Positions 19,871 to 41,390 of a stretch of DNA of 64,000 bases are shown piece after piece (position 1 is the first letter of the stretch; every line of letters begins with the position of its first letter). Source of the stretch: Rallus limicola (Eukaryota > Chordata > Aves > Gruiformes > Rallidae). Location of the stretch: NCBI GenBank assembly GCA_022605955.1, contig JAKCOZ010000008.1, positions 39,258,547 to 39,322,546 on the forward strand, given 5' to 3'. Below the pieces are notes generated by a model. That model did not search any database and had not been told where the DNA came from. It worked only from the letters and a program-made list of their open reading frames with translations. A program made the position numbers and the translations under genes.

Positions 19871-21001
19871 TTTATTAACCCACCAGTCCTCACAACTTCC
19901 AGCTGACACCGAAATGAGAGATGCCCAGCTGCCCCATAGCCGGAGCCTCAGAGGCAGCCTGCTGCACTGGGAGAAGGTCAAAGCTCAAGGGATCCAGGCT
20001 GCACCCTGATACTCGCTGCCTCGGGGCTTTCTGCTTCAGTTTCTCCTTTTTCAAGGTGGGAACCATGCTGGTTACTTCACCTGTGAGGCTCTGGGAAGCT
20101 GGGTGCCACCAGCTGGGGAACAGGATGGTAAGAAACCTGAGTAAAGTGCTCCTCTCCCACCTGTGGGGGAGGACGGGTGCCCTTCTCCTCCTGTCCAGAG
20201 CAGACAGCACTTCAGAGGCGATCAGTTGCTGGCACTCACAGCACAGAGGCCAGCTCAGCAGGGATTGGACAGTGCACCCCTCATGATGCTGGGTACAGGC
20301 TAGGCCCCAAATCCCACACTCTTGCCCCAGGCAGCCAAGCTGAATAGCACCAGAGGAAGATACAGGCAGCCTTGCTCTACCCAGGATGAGGAAGAGTCTG
20401 TCTAGCTGTGTAACACACCACAGCTTGGCAGCTTCCTCTTCTCAGATCACCAAACTGGTCAGAAAAGGCACTTCACTCCCTGCCCCAGGAGAGAAGAATA
20501 CACCTGGGGAAAAACCTGTTGTGGTTTTGTGTGGCTGAGTTCTGGTGGAGCAGGAGGGGAGCTGCAGAGCTGCAGGAAGCAGCCAGAAGCTCTCTGCAGC
20601 CCCACAGAGCAAACACCAGCCGGCTCAAGGCCGGAGTCGCTGCTGACCAAGGCCCAGCCCATCAGCGATGGTCACAGCCCCTCTGGGACTCACAGTGAGG
20701 AGAGAAAAACCTGCCTGCAGCTGCTTTGTGCACCAGAGAAGGGAGAGAGAAGGTGTGAGGAGCTGTGCAGGCACCAAGGCCAGGGAAAAGGAGGGGAGGA
20801 GGCACCCCAGGTGCCAGAAAGATGCCCCTGCAGCCCCTGGAGAAACCCGTGGTGGAGCGGGTGTCCCCCCCCCAACCCAGGGACAAGGCCCAGACCCCAC
20901 CTGCAGCCCATGGAGAGGCCCCAGACTGGAGCAGGGGGAGACAGACAGGAGATGCTGTGACCCGTACTGGAGCAAGCTCCTGGCAGCACTTGCAGCTCAT
21001 G

Positions 21002-21032
<31 letters not shown>

Positions 21033-21153
21033 TATGAAAGACAGAGAGAGGGGTATCCAGGCAGGAGCAGGTTGGCTGGGGGCGATGACTTGTGGCTCCA
21101 TGGCTGAAGCAGCAGCTGGTCTCTGAGACCAGCCAGAGGCCAAGGGCTGAGGT
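19871..21153 (-). other. Presumed LSS 3' untranslated region
   Basis: Sequence downstream of the LSS stop codon. A minus-strand AATAAA (plus TTTATT, 19,871-19,876) is the first plausible poly(A) signal I see and would give a UTR of about 1.3 kb. The region includes a (GA)n microsatellite at about 21,003-21,027. Confidence 0.4.
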
Positions 21154-31242
<10,089 letters not shown>

Positions 31243-31259
<17 letters not shown>

Positions 31260-31560
31260 CGCCGTGGCCGCCGCCGCAGTCCTCAGTGCACCCGAACCTC
31301 GCCGCCCTGGGCCGACATCGCCTCACGGGCGGCAGCCAATGAGGCTGCGGAGCCGGGGCCCCGGCCCCGCCCCCGGCCCCGCCCCCGCCCCGCCCCTTGC
31401 ACAGCCCCCTGCCCAGGGGAGGGGTGCGCAGCGAGCCCTCCCGCGCGGGCTGCCGCGCCCCGCAGCTGCGGGGTTCGGAGCGCGCATCCTCAGTGCGGGT
31501 GGATTCCCCCTTCCCTCCCCAGCCGCGGACGTGCGGAAAATAGACTCTATAACTGGGTAA
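31243..31560 (-). promoter_or_regulatory. LSS CpG-island promoter region
   Basis: Immediately upstream of the LSS start is a dense GC-rich, CpG-rich segment with repeated GC boxes (CCCCGCCCC type, about 31,362-31,398) and no TATA box. This is typical of a housekeeping promoter. It may be bidirectional, but no divergent gene is visible directly to the right. I did not identify a convincing sterol response element by eye. Confidence 0.6.
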
Positions 31561-32430
31561 AACCGTGTTTGCGGGGGATCGCTCCGCCGCAGACACGCAC
31601 ACCCCCCGCAGCAAGCCGCCCGTCTATTTGTACCACATGAGAATGAATATTCATTTTACGCCTAGACGTATTAATTACCTGTACCCGCCTACTCTCGCCT
31701 TGTGTGCTAATTACCTGATCGTCCTTCCCGTTTATGCAGATCCTGCCAGGAATTGCGGGCGAGGGTCAACTTTTCCTCTGGAATCCGAGGGTCTTTGCAA
31801 GCTTGCACTGTTCTTATCAGTTTGGGTTAACTGATAAGGAGGCCTATGGATGTATTCCGGCCATTTGTTCCTTCATTGACATCTCTATGATGGGTATCAT
31901 CTGGTTTCGTCCTGTTTCCGCAGCCACCAGCCCCTGTCCAGGCACCCTCGGGGGGGGGGGGGCCCAGGGACCAAAGGGATGTGGCACCCGCCAGCACCCC
32001 AAGACTGACACATGCCTGTGAATTAACACTCACCCTATTCGCTCAAGTTCAACTCGAAATGCTCCCCTGCTGAGCAAGCAGCTCTCCGCTTGAGCCCAGC
32101 GTGATCTCGGGGTACGTGGAGAGGAAGCAGAGAACTGTGGAGTTAATTTGGTGTTTATTTATAAACTAGCCTTAGGTCACACACAGTTTCAGCCCCGGCT
32201 GTGCTCAGTAACAGCAAGATTTTGTCTGAATAACTAACGGCGCTGGAGTCCTCCCAGGGGCTGTCACAGCATGAGAAGAGCCCTTGGCCAGTGCCTCACG
32301 CCTCTGGCTCTCACTAGAGAGAGCTGTGTTGCTTCTCTCACACAGTTTAAGTAGACAAAGGGAGCTCCAGAAGTTTGCTCATACGAGTGTTGTATTTGGA
32401 GCTTAACAGCCTGCCCCTTATTTTTGGTTT
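31561..32430. other. Intergenic, nothing recognised
   Basis: The composition turns AT-rich beyond the LSS promoter. No ORF with family features. A G-run lies at about 31,951-31,961. Confidence 0.4.
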
Positions 32431-32431
32431 A

Positions 32432-32965
32432 TAGAATCCTAGAATCTCCTGAGCTGGAAGGGATTCTGTGCCATGGAGTCACAGAATCACAGAATCCTGA
32501 GTTTGGAAAAGCCCTTTAAGCTCATGGAGTCCAACTGCCCCTGTCCTGTGCTGCCCCAGACCCCTGAGCACCTCATCTCCCCTCTGTTCTACACACCCAG
32601 GGGCAGGGACTCAGCCCCTCCCTGGGCAGCCTGGGCCAGGCCCTGACAACTCTGCCAGGGAAGAACTTTGCCCTCCCAGCTGAGCTGACCCTGCCCTGGC
32701 CCAGCTTGAGCCCAGTGCCCCTTGTCCCAGCTCCTGTCCCCTGGCTGAAGAGACCAGCGCCCACCTCTCTGCACCCTCCTGGCAGGGCAGGGGAGGTGGG
32801 GAGAAGGTCTCCCCTCAGCCTCCTCTTCTCCAGGCTCAACACCCCCAGCTCCCTCAGCTGCTCCTCACAGGATTTGCCCTCCAGCCCCTTCCCCAGCCTG
32901 GTTGCCCTCTGGACACTCTCCAGTGTTTTTATTCCATCTTGTGCTGTGGTGCCCAAACCCACACC
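32432..32965 (-). mobile_element. CR1 fragment
   Basis: The minus strand reads the CR1 3' part (LESVQRATRLGKGLEGKSCE, then [17 protein letters not shown] and the 3' UTR). The plus strand begins with the inverted tail, seen twice (32,432-32,445 and 32,479-32,495), which suggests a nested or rearranged end. Confidence 0.88.
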
Positions 32966-33661
32966 CAGTAAGTATTCAAGAAAACCAATTTTTCATAATC
33001 CATCTGCCTGAGACGGGCTCCATGTAAGTATTTCTGATTCCTTGTGGATGCCAAAATCCTCAGATAATTTCTGGTAATGACTGCCTCAGGGCAGTGATGG
33101 AAGATGAACTGCCTGATTTTATTTTTCTGGCTTCACCCTGCCTGCCTGCCTTAGAATTTGGCTTTAGCTATGAAACTTTTGTTTTTAAATAGCTGTCAAA
33201 CTCCAGTTACCCAGGCATGGATTTCACTGTTTGTATGCCTGAGGTCCGGGCCATAGCTGAACCTCAGGAATGGCAACAGGGCAACTTGTGGGCGCTCTGC
33301 TCGCTGCAGACATCCTCTGAACAAAGGGATCCTCTCGGTTCCTGGAAGCAACTGCCACGAAGAAAAACTGTGAAGGCACTTTAAAGCCATGGGGCATCAT
33401 CTTGCTTGTTCTAAAAGGGATTTTACCAGACAGCCATCACTGCCTGGAGAGAAGATACACCTGAAATGATCACCATTTTAGCAGAGAGATTTTGAGCAAA
33501 GCCACAGCTGGTTTTGAACCATCTCAACCCCATCATGGTCTCTTCTGTCCCTTAATGGGGCAGTCTGGCTCCAGGCAGCGAAGGGCAGGAGCCTCCAGCA
33601 CCCTGCTCTGCCAGTGCTTGGGATCAATGCTGTAATGATGCCTTCTCTTGGTGCAGTTTTG
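32966..33661. other. Intergenic, nothing recognised
   Basis: No recognisable gene or repeat between the CR1 fragment and the candidate small secreted-peptide gene. Confidence 0.35.
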
Positions 33662-34312
33662 ATGGAGAAGATGTTTGTGTGGGTTTTTGTTTTTTTTATG
33701 CTGGCTCTTGTTTCAGCTGAATTCAGCCAGGAGCTGACGTCAGCTCAAGGCCAATGTTTCAGACAAGGTAAGAGCATCCCAGCATTTTCAAGCTCAGAGA
33801 GTTTGTCGCAGGGGCAGCACCACTGCTGGGTGGTTTCTTAAGGGATCACGAAACCTGTCAAGATGACAGCACCTGATGGGCCAGCAACGAGGCCCAGAGC
33901 TGCTCCTCTGCAACCCTTGTGAAAGGTTGTGCTGGGACAAAGGTGGGGACACGAAGGGACTGGGGGAAATTTAGCCAGAGCCACAGAGCCTGGGGCTTAT
34001 ACTATGAAGGTGGACATAAGGGAACCTCTAATCATGCTTTCTGAGAACCTCTCATTGTGCTTCCTGGAAGGGAGACACCATCTTAACCTTGCAAGTCTGT
34101 TCTATTGGGGTAAAAAGGACCCACCCATCCCATGAAGCCTGCCCCATCTCTCCTCATCCTCAGGCAAAGGCAGGGGCGACATCTGCACAGGGCTCCAGAG
34201 ATGGTGTTCCTGCTTCTCAGCATCATTTGAAGCTTCTCACAGTTCATCTCTGTTGTCTCAGTTACTGGGTAAGCTGCTCCCTGCAATGCTGCCCTGTGTG
34301 CTGGGACTGTAA
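33662..34312 (+). CDS. Candidate small secreted peptide, two exons (hypothetical)
   Basis: Exon 1 (33662-33767) encodes MEKMFVWVFVFFMLALVSA, a clear signal peptide, then EFSQELTSAQGQCFRQ, and ends at a good donor (AAG/GTAAGA, phase 1). A strong acceptor after a pyrimidine tract (TCCTCATCCTCAG) opens exon 2 (34164-34312), which continues in frame with GKGRGDICTGLQRWCSCF and ends at TAA, for 84 residues in all. The mature part would hold several cysteines. I recognise no family. An internal GGTAAGC donor near 34,268 could extend the model. A candidate acceptor, TTGGTGCAG, just before the ATG would allow an upstream noncoding exon. Splicing and the reality of the gene are inference. Confidence 0.3.
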
Positions 34313-36160
34313 GCACAGCCCTGCGGAGGCAGAAGCAGCTGCTTCTCCCTCCCACCCAAATTCCTCTGCTTTCATTGCTTTTTTTCCATCAGAGTTCAAT
34401 GACCACCAGCCTTTGTCTCGTGGTCTGGCAGAGCCTGGTGCCCCACACACACTACTGAGACAAATACACTGGCTTTTCTCCCTGCGCCTCCTATGAAAAG
34501 CCTGCATTGTGCCTTCCTGGGGAGGAGACAGGCAGAGCGGCTGAAGTGTTTTGCCCAGCCTTGAGCTCTGTAAGACCCTCTGTTTCTTTAAACACATCCA
34601 CCCAAAGCTCTGGCAAGGAAGTGGAGACCCCAGGGAAAGCAGCCCAAAGTTACAGCCTCCTGTTCAAAGATCAGGACCGTGAATTTTATCATAGCAGGAG
34701 CAGCTCTCTGTGCAGCACTAAAAACACGCCTGTTTTCCTGGAGCCCCATGGTTGCAGCACCCATAAAGCACCACAACACGTCCTGTGGGGGCCACCCTGA
34801 CAGCTGCACCCCTCCTCACCTGGGCAAGGGGCTGCTATTTAATGGTGCCTGCCAGCCCAGGGGAGCCGTGCCGAGGACGGTGCTGCTGGCAGCAGTGCTT
34901 TCAGAGGATGCCGCCAGCATCGCCTCTGCTGCTGGGAGCAATTCGGTGGGCATGGGGGCAGTGGGAGCGTGGGTACCAGGGCTCAGGCTGCACCGTCCCC
35001 GTGACTGGAGTCCCCAGCCCCTCGTAATACTCAGCACCAGCAGACAGCTTCAGCTCTGGCTCGTGCCGCCCCACTCCTGGAAAAACAGCACGGCCTGGCA
35101 ACAAAGCTCAGTGACAACCTGCACCCTTCAGCGTGTTCTCTGCGTCTGTCACAGCTGTTTGTGCTGCAGCAGGAGCCTGGGCAAGCGATGGCGCTTGGCT
35201 GCTCTTGCTGCTTATTGCCTGCTCCCCCCCAGGGCCCTCCCTTCCCTGCGGGGCTGCCCGCCAGCCCCCACAAAGCATCACTGCTGTGGGGGGCTGCGCG
35301 CCAGCCTGCGAGGGGCTCTGGCGCAAAGGGGAGCTCAGAGCTCCTGGGCTGACATGAAAGGGTGTTCAGCGCCCGTGGTGGGTGCTGGGGCTGGCAGAGG
35401 ACCCATGAGCACTGCTGCCCGCATGCCGTGCCACCACCAGGCACGTGAAGGTAGAAGGTTCCCAGTGTCCCCCAGGGAGAGACACTTTCCAACCCAGCAG
35501 CACTCAACGCCGCTTGTCCTGAGGCTACAGCAAGGCTCACCCCAGTGTCCGCGTCTGGGGGATGCTGCGTGGCCAGCGCCGGCCTCCAACCATCTGCAGC
35601 TGCCGCGTGAAGGTTCCCACTGTCCCCGGGACTGACCGGGTGGCTGAGGAGTGGCAGCCAGACCCATCCCAGAGCTGCTCAGTGGAGGCACAAGGGCCTG
35701 CCGACACAAGCTGCCATGGCCGACGTTCCTGTCACAAGCAAAGACAACCCTCTGCCCCAGGGGGTGCTGCAGCCCCGGGATGGGACCCCTGGGAGTGGGG
35801 GGGAAGGAAGGGGGGTGGTCTCCATCGTTCCCACGCGCTTGGCCCTGGTTGTGGGGTGCTTTGGGGCGGGTGCTGGGGTGCCCAGCCCTGAGCGCCTCAC
35901 AAGTCACTGCCTTCCCCTCAGACAGCGCGAGCGATGCTGCCAGGCCAGCTCCCCGGCTGACGGCCCTGTTGTTGTCTGTCCCACAAGGGCGGCTTTCTCT
36001 GCAGCGGCTCCCACACCCGTGGCTGTGGGCTGGCAGCGAGTCAATGCGTCTCTGTGTGCATCCCTGTGCGGTGTGGGCCCGGTGCCCGGCTCTGGACGTC
36101 CCTGCCTCCAGCTGCCATTGGTGCTGCGGGCGCTGCAGCAGGGCTGGGGGCTCTCCGCCC
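34313..36160. other. Intergenic, nothing recognised
   Basis: About 1.8 kb with scattered open frames and no family resemblance. The right end is GC-rich and merges into the presumed S100B promoter. Confidence 0.35.
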
Positions 36161-36189
36161 CCAGGCATAAGAAGGGAGCGAGTCCCAGG

Positions 36190-36235
36190 GCGCCCGGCCG
36201 CACTGCACTGCTGTGCACAGCCTGTCAGCAGCAAG
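36190..36235 (+). other. Candidate noncoding first exon of S100B
   Basis: S100 genes usually have an untranslated exon 1 and start coding in exon 2. GC-rich sequence containing CATAAGAAGG (about 36,165, a possible degenerate TATA element) is followed by a segment ending CAGCAAG/GTGAGA, a strong donor, 1.5 kb upstream of the coding start. The start coordinate is approximate. Confidence 0.4.
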
Positions 36236-36244
36236 GTGAGAGGG

Positions 36245-36610
36245 GCTGGGGGATGCCGGGGCAGGCGGGCTGCTGCCAGGGAGGGATGGCGGGGGGGCGC
36301 CAGGGGAGGGATGGTGTGGGGGATACCAAGGGAGGGATGGTGTGGGGGCATCAAGGGAGGGATGGTGTGGGGGCACCATGGGAGGGATGGCATGGGGGGC
36401 ACCATGGGAGGGATGGTGTGGGGGAACCAAGGGAGGGATGGTGTGAGGGGCGCCATGGGAGGGGTGGCGCGGGGGGTGCCATGGGAGGGATGGTGTGGGG
36501 GGCACCATGGGAGGGATGGTGTGGGGGCACCATGGGAGGGATGGCGCGGGGGGGGTACCAAGGGAGGGATGGTGTGGGGGGGTACCAAGGGAGGGATGGC
36601 GCGGGTGCAC
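36245..36610. repeat. G-rich minisatellite, presumed S100B intron 1
   Basis: Roughly fourteen imperfect copies of a 23-28-bp unit, GGGAGGGATGGTGTGGGGGCACCAT and variants (TACCAAG, GCGCGG). Strand asymmetry is strong, with G-runs on the plus strand. Confidence 0.9.
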
Positions 36611-37729
36611 CATGGCAGCCCTGAGCTCTGCCGCTGCAGCAGGGTGCCAGTGGGGAGCTGAGCCGTGTGGATGGGCAGCCGGCAGCGCTGCTGGCAGCTA
36701 GCTCGGCCTGGCCTGGGCAGGTCCCAGGCATGCACAGAGCTGTCAGGACACCCCCTGAAGTGCTTTGGGAACATTTCTACCTGACTGCAGACAGTTCTGC
36801 GGTTTGGATGCCGACTGCTGTGTGGGAGAGGGTGAGAGCTTGGGAGTCAGGCAGAGATGAGTGCCTTCAGCTTTGGGCCTTGGAGTAGTGGGACAGGCTG
36901 CAGGGCAAGAGACGTAGATCCATGAAATAGGAAGTAAGGGAGTGCCAGGCACGCAGGCCTCCCCGCAGCACCAGTGCACAAACAGCTTTTGGGAAGGTGG
37001 TTCCGCATCTCTCCCTTTTGACCAGAGCCTTTTGGTTTGTCCGTCTGTGAGACAGGCGGGGAACGCTACAATCCCAACTGTTAATGGTCCCAAGAGCGTC
37101 CCCAGACCAAGAGTGGCAGGAGGGAGGTTAGAGTTCTGCTTACTTTGTCCCAGTGGCACTCATCAAAACTGGTTCATGGCTGGGTTCCCCTGCCCGCTCA
37201 GCTGGAGGCAGGTGTGCAGGCGTGGTGTGGCTGGAGGGGACAACAAAATCCTCCTGATGCTCCATGCACAGAAATGAACCTGCCCTCCACCCCAAAGCAA
37301 TGGGTTAAAGCAGCGGGAACCAAAGAAGAGGTGAAGTGAGTGCCAGGTTGGCACATAAGGAAGAGGCAGGAGCACCCTGTTGGAAGCCACCAGAGCTTTG
37401 CAGCCTCTCCTTGTTTTCTCTGTGCCTGCACAGGGATCCAAGGTGCCAAACTCAGGTCCATCCCAGGGGATGTGCCTGTCCTGTTCTGGGCATTCCTTGT
37501 GCTGCAGCTCTGCTCTCATCCTGGAGACAGGGCTAAAGTCTCTGGGGATCTTCCTCTCTGAAGTGAGAGCAGCTAGTGGTGCTGTTCAGCAGTGTGTTTT
37601 GAGCGTGGGGTCTGATGGTGGTGGGGGCGAGACACAGGGCGGCTGTGCCTGCAAAGCAGAAGGCATCACTGGAGCTCGTCGTGGCTAACAGACCCACCCC
37701 TCCTCCGACCTCAGGGCCACACTGTGACC

Positions 37730-38455
37730 ATGTCTGAGCTGGAGAAGGCCATGATTGCCATCATTGATGCCTTCCACCAGTACTCAGGGAAGGAGGGAGA
37801 CAAGCACAAGCTGAAGAAATCGGAGCTGAAGGAGCTCATTAACAACGAGCTGACCCACTTCCTCGGTGTAAGTATCGCTCCCCATGCAGCAGGCTGAGCT
37901 GGGCTCGGGGAGCCACGCAGAGCAGCTGCTGGGCTCCAGTAACTCTGCCTCACTTGGGAAGCGAGGGCAGGCCAAGGGGTATAGCCATGCACCAATGGGT
38001 CAGACACTTTGCTCTGGCTCTGCAGGAGCTGCAGATGGGGCAGTTGCCGCTGGGGATTCAGGTTGATACCAGAGGAACATCCTTCCTGGTGGGGGAAGGG
38101 GTCAGCGTTGACCCAAGGGGCTGAGGATGGCCCTTCCCAGCAGGACAGCCGCTGCCCCAGTTCCCGCTTCGGGAGGGCTGCTGCTGCAGGCACAAGGCAG
38201 CGCCCTAACAGACAGGAAGCAGCAGCAAGCTGCTCGGGATGTGTCTGGACAGAGAAGCAGGGACACGTTACTCCAATCCCCTCCAGCCTTGCCTGCCTGT
38301 TTTTATCCCTCCAGGAGATCAAAGACCAGGAGACTGTGGACAAAGTCATGGAGGCCCTGGACAGCGATGGGGACGCAGAGTGCGACTTCCAGGAGTTTGT
38401 GGCCTTCATTGCAATGGTCACTGCTGCTTGCCATGAGTTCTTCGAGCATGAGTGA
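37730..38455 (+). CDS. S100B: S100 calcium-binding protein B
   Basis: Dimeric EF-hand calcium sensor, abundant in glia. Exons are 37730-37867 (GGT/GTAAGT) and 38315-38455 (CCAG/GAGATC), giving the usual 92 residues. Exon 1 codes the amino-terminal S100-type pseudo EF-hand (about residues 19-32, [14 protein letters not shown]). Exon 2 codes the canonical EF-hand [12 protein letters not shown] (residues 61-72), with Ca ligands at the usual positions, and the tail CHEFFEHE diagnostic for S100B. The start codon follows a TCAG acceptor-like run at 37,710-37,714. A poly(A) signal AATAAA lies at 39,206-39,211, giving a 3' UTR of about 0.75 kb. Both exons are intact. Confidence 0.98.
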
Positions 38456-39229
38456 GCTGGCAGGAAGCGGGCGAGTGCCTCATGCTGGAGATCCTCCGGG
38501 AAAAGACTGGGTGCCAAATAGGGGCTCCTTGGAGTTAAGCTTGTGCTAGACTTAAGCAGCTTATTAAGTTCTGTGGCTTTGTGAACAAGAAACCCCCACA
38601 CGGCTCAGGAAAGCCTATCAGCCAGCACCCACCTGGCTGGATGCGGCCTGCGCCTGCCCTGTCTCAAGCTCCTTCCCCACTGCTGTCTGCAAGGGACAAG
38701 CATGGGGCTGGAGGCGGGTGGACGCTGCGATCCAAGCTTGCTTACAGAGGGCAGTTCAAGGGCTGAAGTAGGAGGTGATGCAGAGGGGCTGGTTCCTGAA
38801 GCCTGGTTCTGAGCACGCTGGCCTGACTGGAAAGGCTCCTGTTGATTCCTGTGGGCTCTGACCACCTTGTGCATGGTACTAACCCAGGCAGTACGGCCCC
38901 CATACTGTCTCAGGGGCTCAGCAGAGCCCGTGCATTTCTTGGCAAATTGAGACACCCCTGGCTTGAAAGGCAAAGCATAACCATCTAACAGCCCAGGCTT
39001 TTCTCATCAATGAATCCTCCTGCAGTACTGGAAGTGAAAGCACACGAAGCTCCTGGGCTGGAGGAGTGCCTCTGGGCCTGCTGGGACATGACTTGGCAAG
39101 GTCTCCAGGCTCAGGCAGAAGGGAAGGGGGGAGGATCAGCTCAGCGTGACCACCGTGCTTTAATGTAGGCCAGGAGCAGCCTCCAGCGGGTGTGAAAGCT
39201 GCAAGAATAAAACGCTGGTTTGGTTTGTG

Positions 39230-39834
39230 GGCCACAATTGGTCTCTGGTGAAAAACACATCCTTTCGTCCTGGGCTGTGTGCTGCTCCCCAGCTGCCCTG
39301 CCCTGCAAGGAGCACTGTGACAGCTCACACCCCCAGGTTTCTTGTTGGGCATAGACCCAGCATCTCCCTGGCACCACAGCTCAAGGCTGTTGCCGCCACC
39401 AGGCTCTTCCTGGCTCTCCCAACTGGCAGGTGTACCTGTGAGGCCAAAGGAGCACAATGCACCTCTGCGGGGCTGCTGCTGTTCAGGATGCACTGACTGC
39501 TGCCAGGGTCATCCAAGAGCTTGCACTGGGCTTCTGCAAAGCCAAAACTAAACCTAGAACCATATCCCTGAAGCCTACGCTCCTGCCTTTCCCAGTCTGC
39601 TCCTGCCATCCAGCTCAGCGGTACTCCTGGTTAGGCACTGATGGATCAGCAACATCCATAGTGACAAACTCACAGCAGATATGCCCACAGATGTTGTTTG
39701 GTTTGCTTCATTCCATGCTCCATAATGATTTCATGTGATGTGTCTCTGGACAGGGACCATCTTGCGATTCTCCATTGCATCCCCCAGACTGTGTCAGGGG
39801 ACACTCAAGCAGATGCACACATAAGACAGACAAC
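39230..39834. other. Intergenic, nothing recognised
   Basis: About 600 bp downstream of the S100B poly(A) signal with no recognised gene or repeat. Confidence 0.35.
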
Positions 39835-40290
39835 ATAGAGTCATGGAATGTGTTAGGTCAGAAGGGGCCTCCAAAGGCCACCCCGTCCCACCCTGCACTG
39901 AGCAGGGACACCTTTAACTGGAGCAGGTGGCTCAGAGCCTCATCCACCCTGACCTTGGATGTCTCCAGGGATGGGGCCTCCCCCGCCTCTCTGGGCACCC
40001 TGTGCCAGGGTCTCAGCACCCTCATCTGAGTCATTTTTTCCTAATACCCAACTTACATCTCCCTTTTTCTAGTTTAAAACTCTCATCCCTCATACTACTG
40101 CTCCCTGCCCTCAGGAACAGCTCTTCCCCAGCTCCCTACAGGCACCTTTCAGGGGCTGGAAGGGGCTATAAGGTCCCCCAGAGCCTTCTCTTCTCCAGGC
40201 TGAACCAGCCCAACTCTCAGCCTGTCTCCATAGGAGAGGGGCTGCAGCCCTCTGATCATTTTTGTGGCCTCCTCTGGGAGTACATCTTGT
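39835..40290 (-). mobile_element. CR1 fragment (older subfamily)
   Basis: The plus strand opens with inverted CR1-type tail ATAGAGTCATGGAATG and continues through a diverged 3' region (GGACACCTTTAACTGGAGCAGG) to a partly preserved [14 protein letters not shown] stretch. It is more diverged from the other copies than they are from each other. Confidence 0.75.
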
Positions 40291-40792
40291 ACTCCACCTA
40301 GAATTCAAAAAGCAGTTTTGCCATCCCAGGGCAGTGCTCAGCAGAGCCCGAGCATTTTTTGGCAGATAGAGCCCCCCTTGGTTTGAAAGGCAAAGTACAA
40401 CTTGTTTAGCATCCAAATTACTTCCACCACATTTTTAACACCCTCATCAGTTGCTGGTTCAGCGTTTCCAACGCTTTTTACAGACCTGAAGCAGCATGTG
40501 AGGACAACGAGTGGGGATACCGTCTGCCCCCAAGGTTAAGCAAGGTAGATGGAACTCTCACAACTGTCTCTTCAGCCTGAACCTGAGTTCAGCAGAGACA
40601 CCTGATGCTTCAGCACGAGGATCTGCAGGCGAGGCTGCCTTTGCCCCACTGCACCAGCGGTGCTCCCACAGGACAGGAATCCTTCCCAGCAGCTCTGTGA
40701 CCACGCAGACATTTCAAGGATGTTAATCAGCTGAATATAAACATCAGTTCAACAGTAACAGGTTTGTTCTTGCTACACCCAGCATCAAGTAA
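40291..40792. other. Intergenic, nothing recognised
   Basis: No recognised feature. The stretch around 40,310-40,400 repeats a short motif also present near 38,915-38,975 (CAGCAGAGCCCG.GCATTT.TTGGCA, then GGTTTGAAAGGCAAAG), which points to a local duplication or a shared unknown repeat. Confidence 0.4.
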
Positions 40793-41150
40793 ATCACAGA
40801 ATCAGGGGGGTTGGAAGGGCCCCCCAGAGCCCATGGGGTCCAACCCCCTGCCAAAGCAGGGTCCCTAGGACAGGGCACACAGGGCGGTGTCCAGACAGGG
40901 CTGGAATCTCTCCAGAGAAGGAGACTCCACACCCCCTGGGCAGCCTGGCCCAGGGCTCCCTCACCCTCACTGGGAAGAAGTTCTTCCCCACATTGGGGGG
41001 GAACTCCCTGTGCTCCAACTTGAGGCCATCGCCCCTTGTCCTGTCCCCACAGACACTGAGCAGAGGCTGCCCATGGCCCCTGTGTCCCACCCTTCAGCTA
41101 TTGATCCCCATTGATCAGATCCCCTCTCAGGCTGCTTCTCTCAGTACAGA
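40793..41150 (-). mobile_element. CR1 fragment, left half of an inverted pair
   Basis: A reverse-oriented CR1 3' end (plus strand starts AATCACAGAATCAGGGGGGTTGG) extending to the SLSTEKSI-like region. It faces a plus-oriented copy beginning 20-30 bp later. Confidence 0.9.
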
Positions 41151-41169
41151 GAAGAGCATAGGAAGTTCT

Positions 41170-41390
41170 GTAATAACATGGGGAAGAACTTCTTCCCAGT
41201 GAGGGTGAGGGAGCCCTGGGCCAGGCTGCCCAGGGGGTGTGGAGTCTCCTTCTCTGGAGAGATTCCAGCCCCGTCTGGACACTGCCCTGTGTGCCCTGTC
41301 CTAGGGACCCTGCTTTGGCAGGGGGTTGGACCCCATGGGCTCTGGGGGGCCCTTCTGACCCCTACAGCTCTGTGATCCTGTGATATTTAA
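41170..41390 (+). mobile_element. CR1 fragment, right half of an inverted pair
   Basis: A plus-strand CR1 3' end (MGKNFFPVRVREPWARLPRG, then the 3' UTR ending GCTCTGTGATCCTGTGAT). Together with 40,793-41,150 it could form a long hairpin in DNA or RNA. Confidence 0.9.

Noticed and set aside
36245..36610. CRISPR-like array
   Set aside because: Units are contiguous imperfect repeats without spacers in a vertebrate genome: a minisatellite.
38009..38314. Upstream in-frame extension of S100B exon 2 coding
   Set aside because: It is intron sequence before the acceptor at 38,314; the 92-residue S100B is complete without it.
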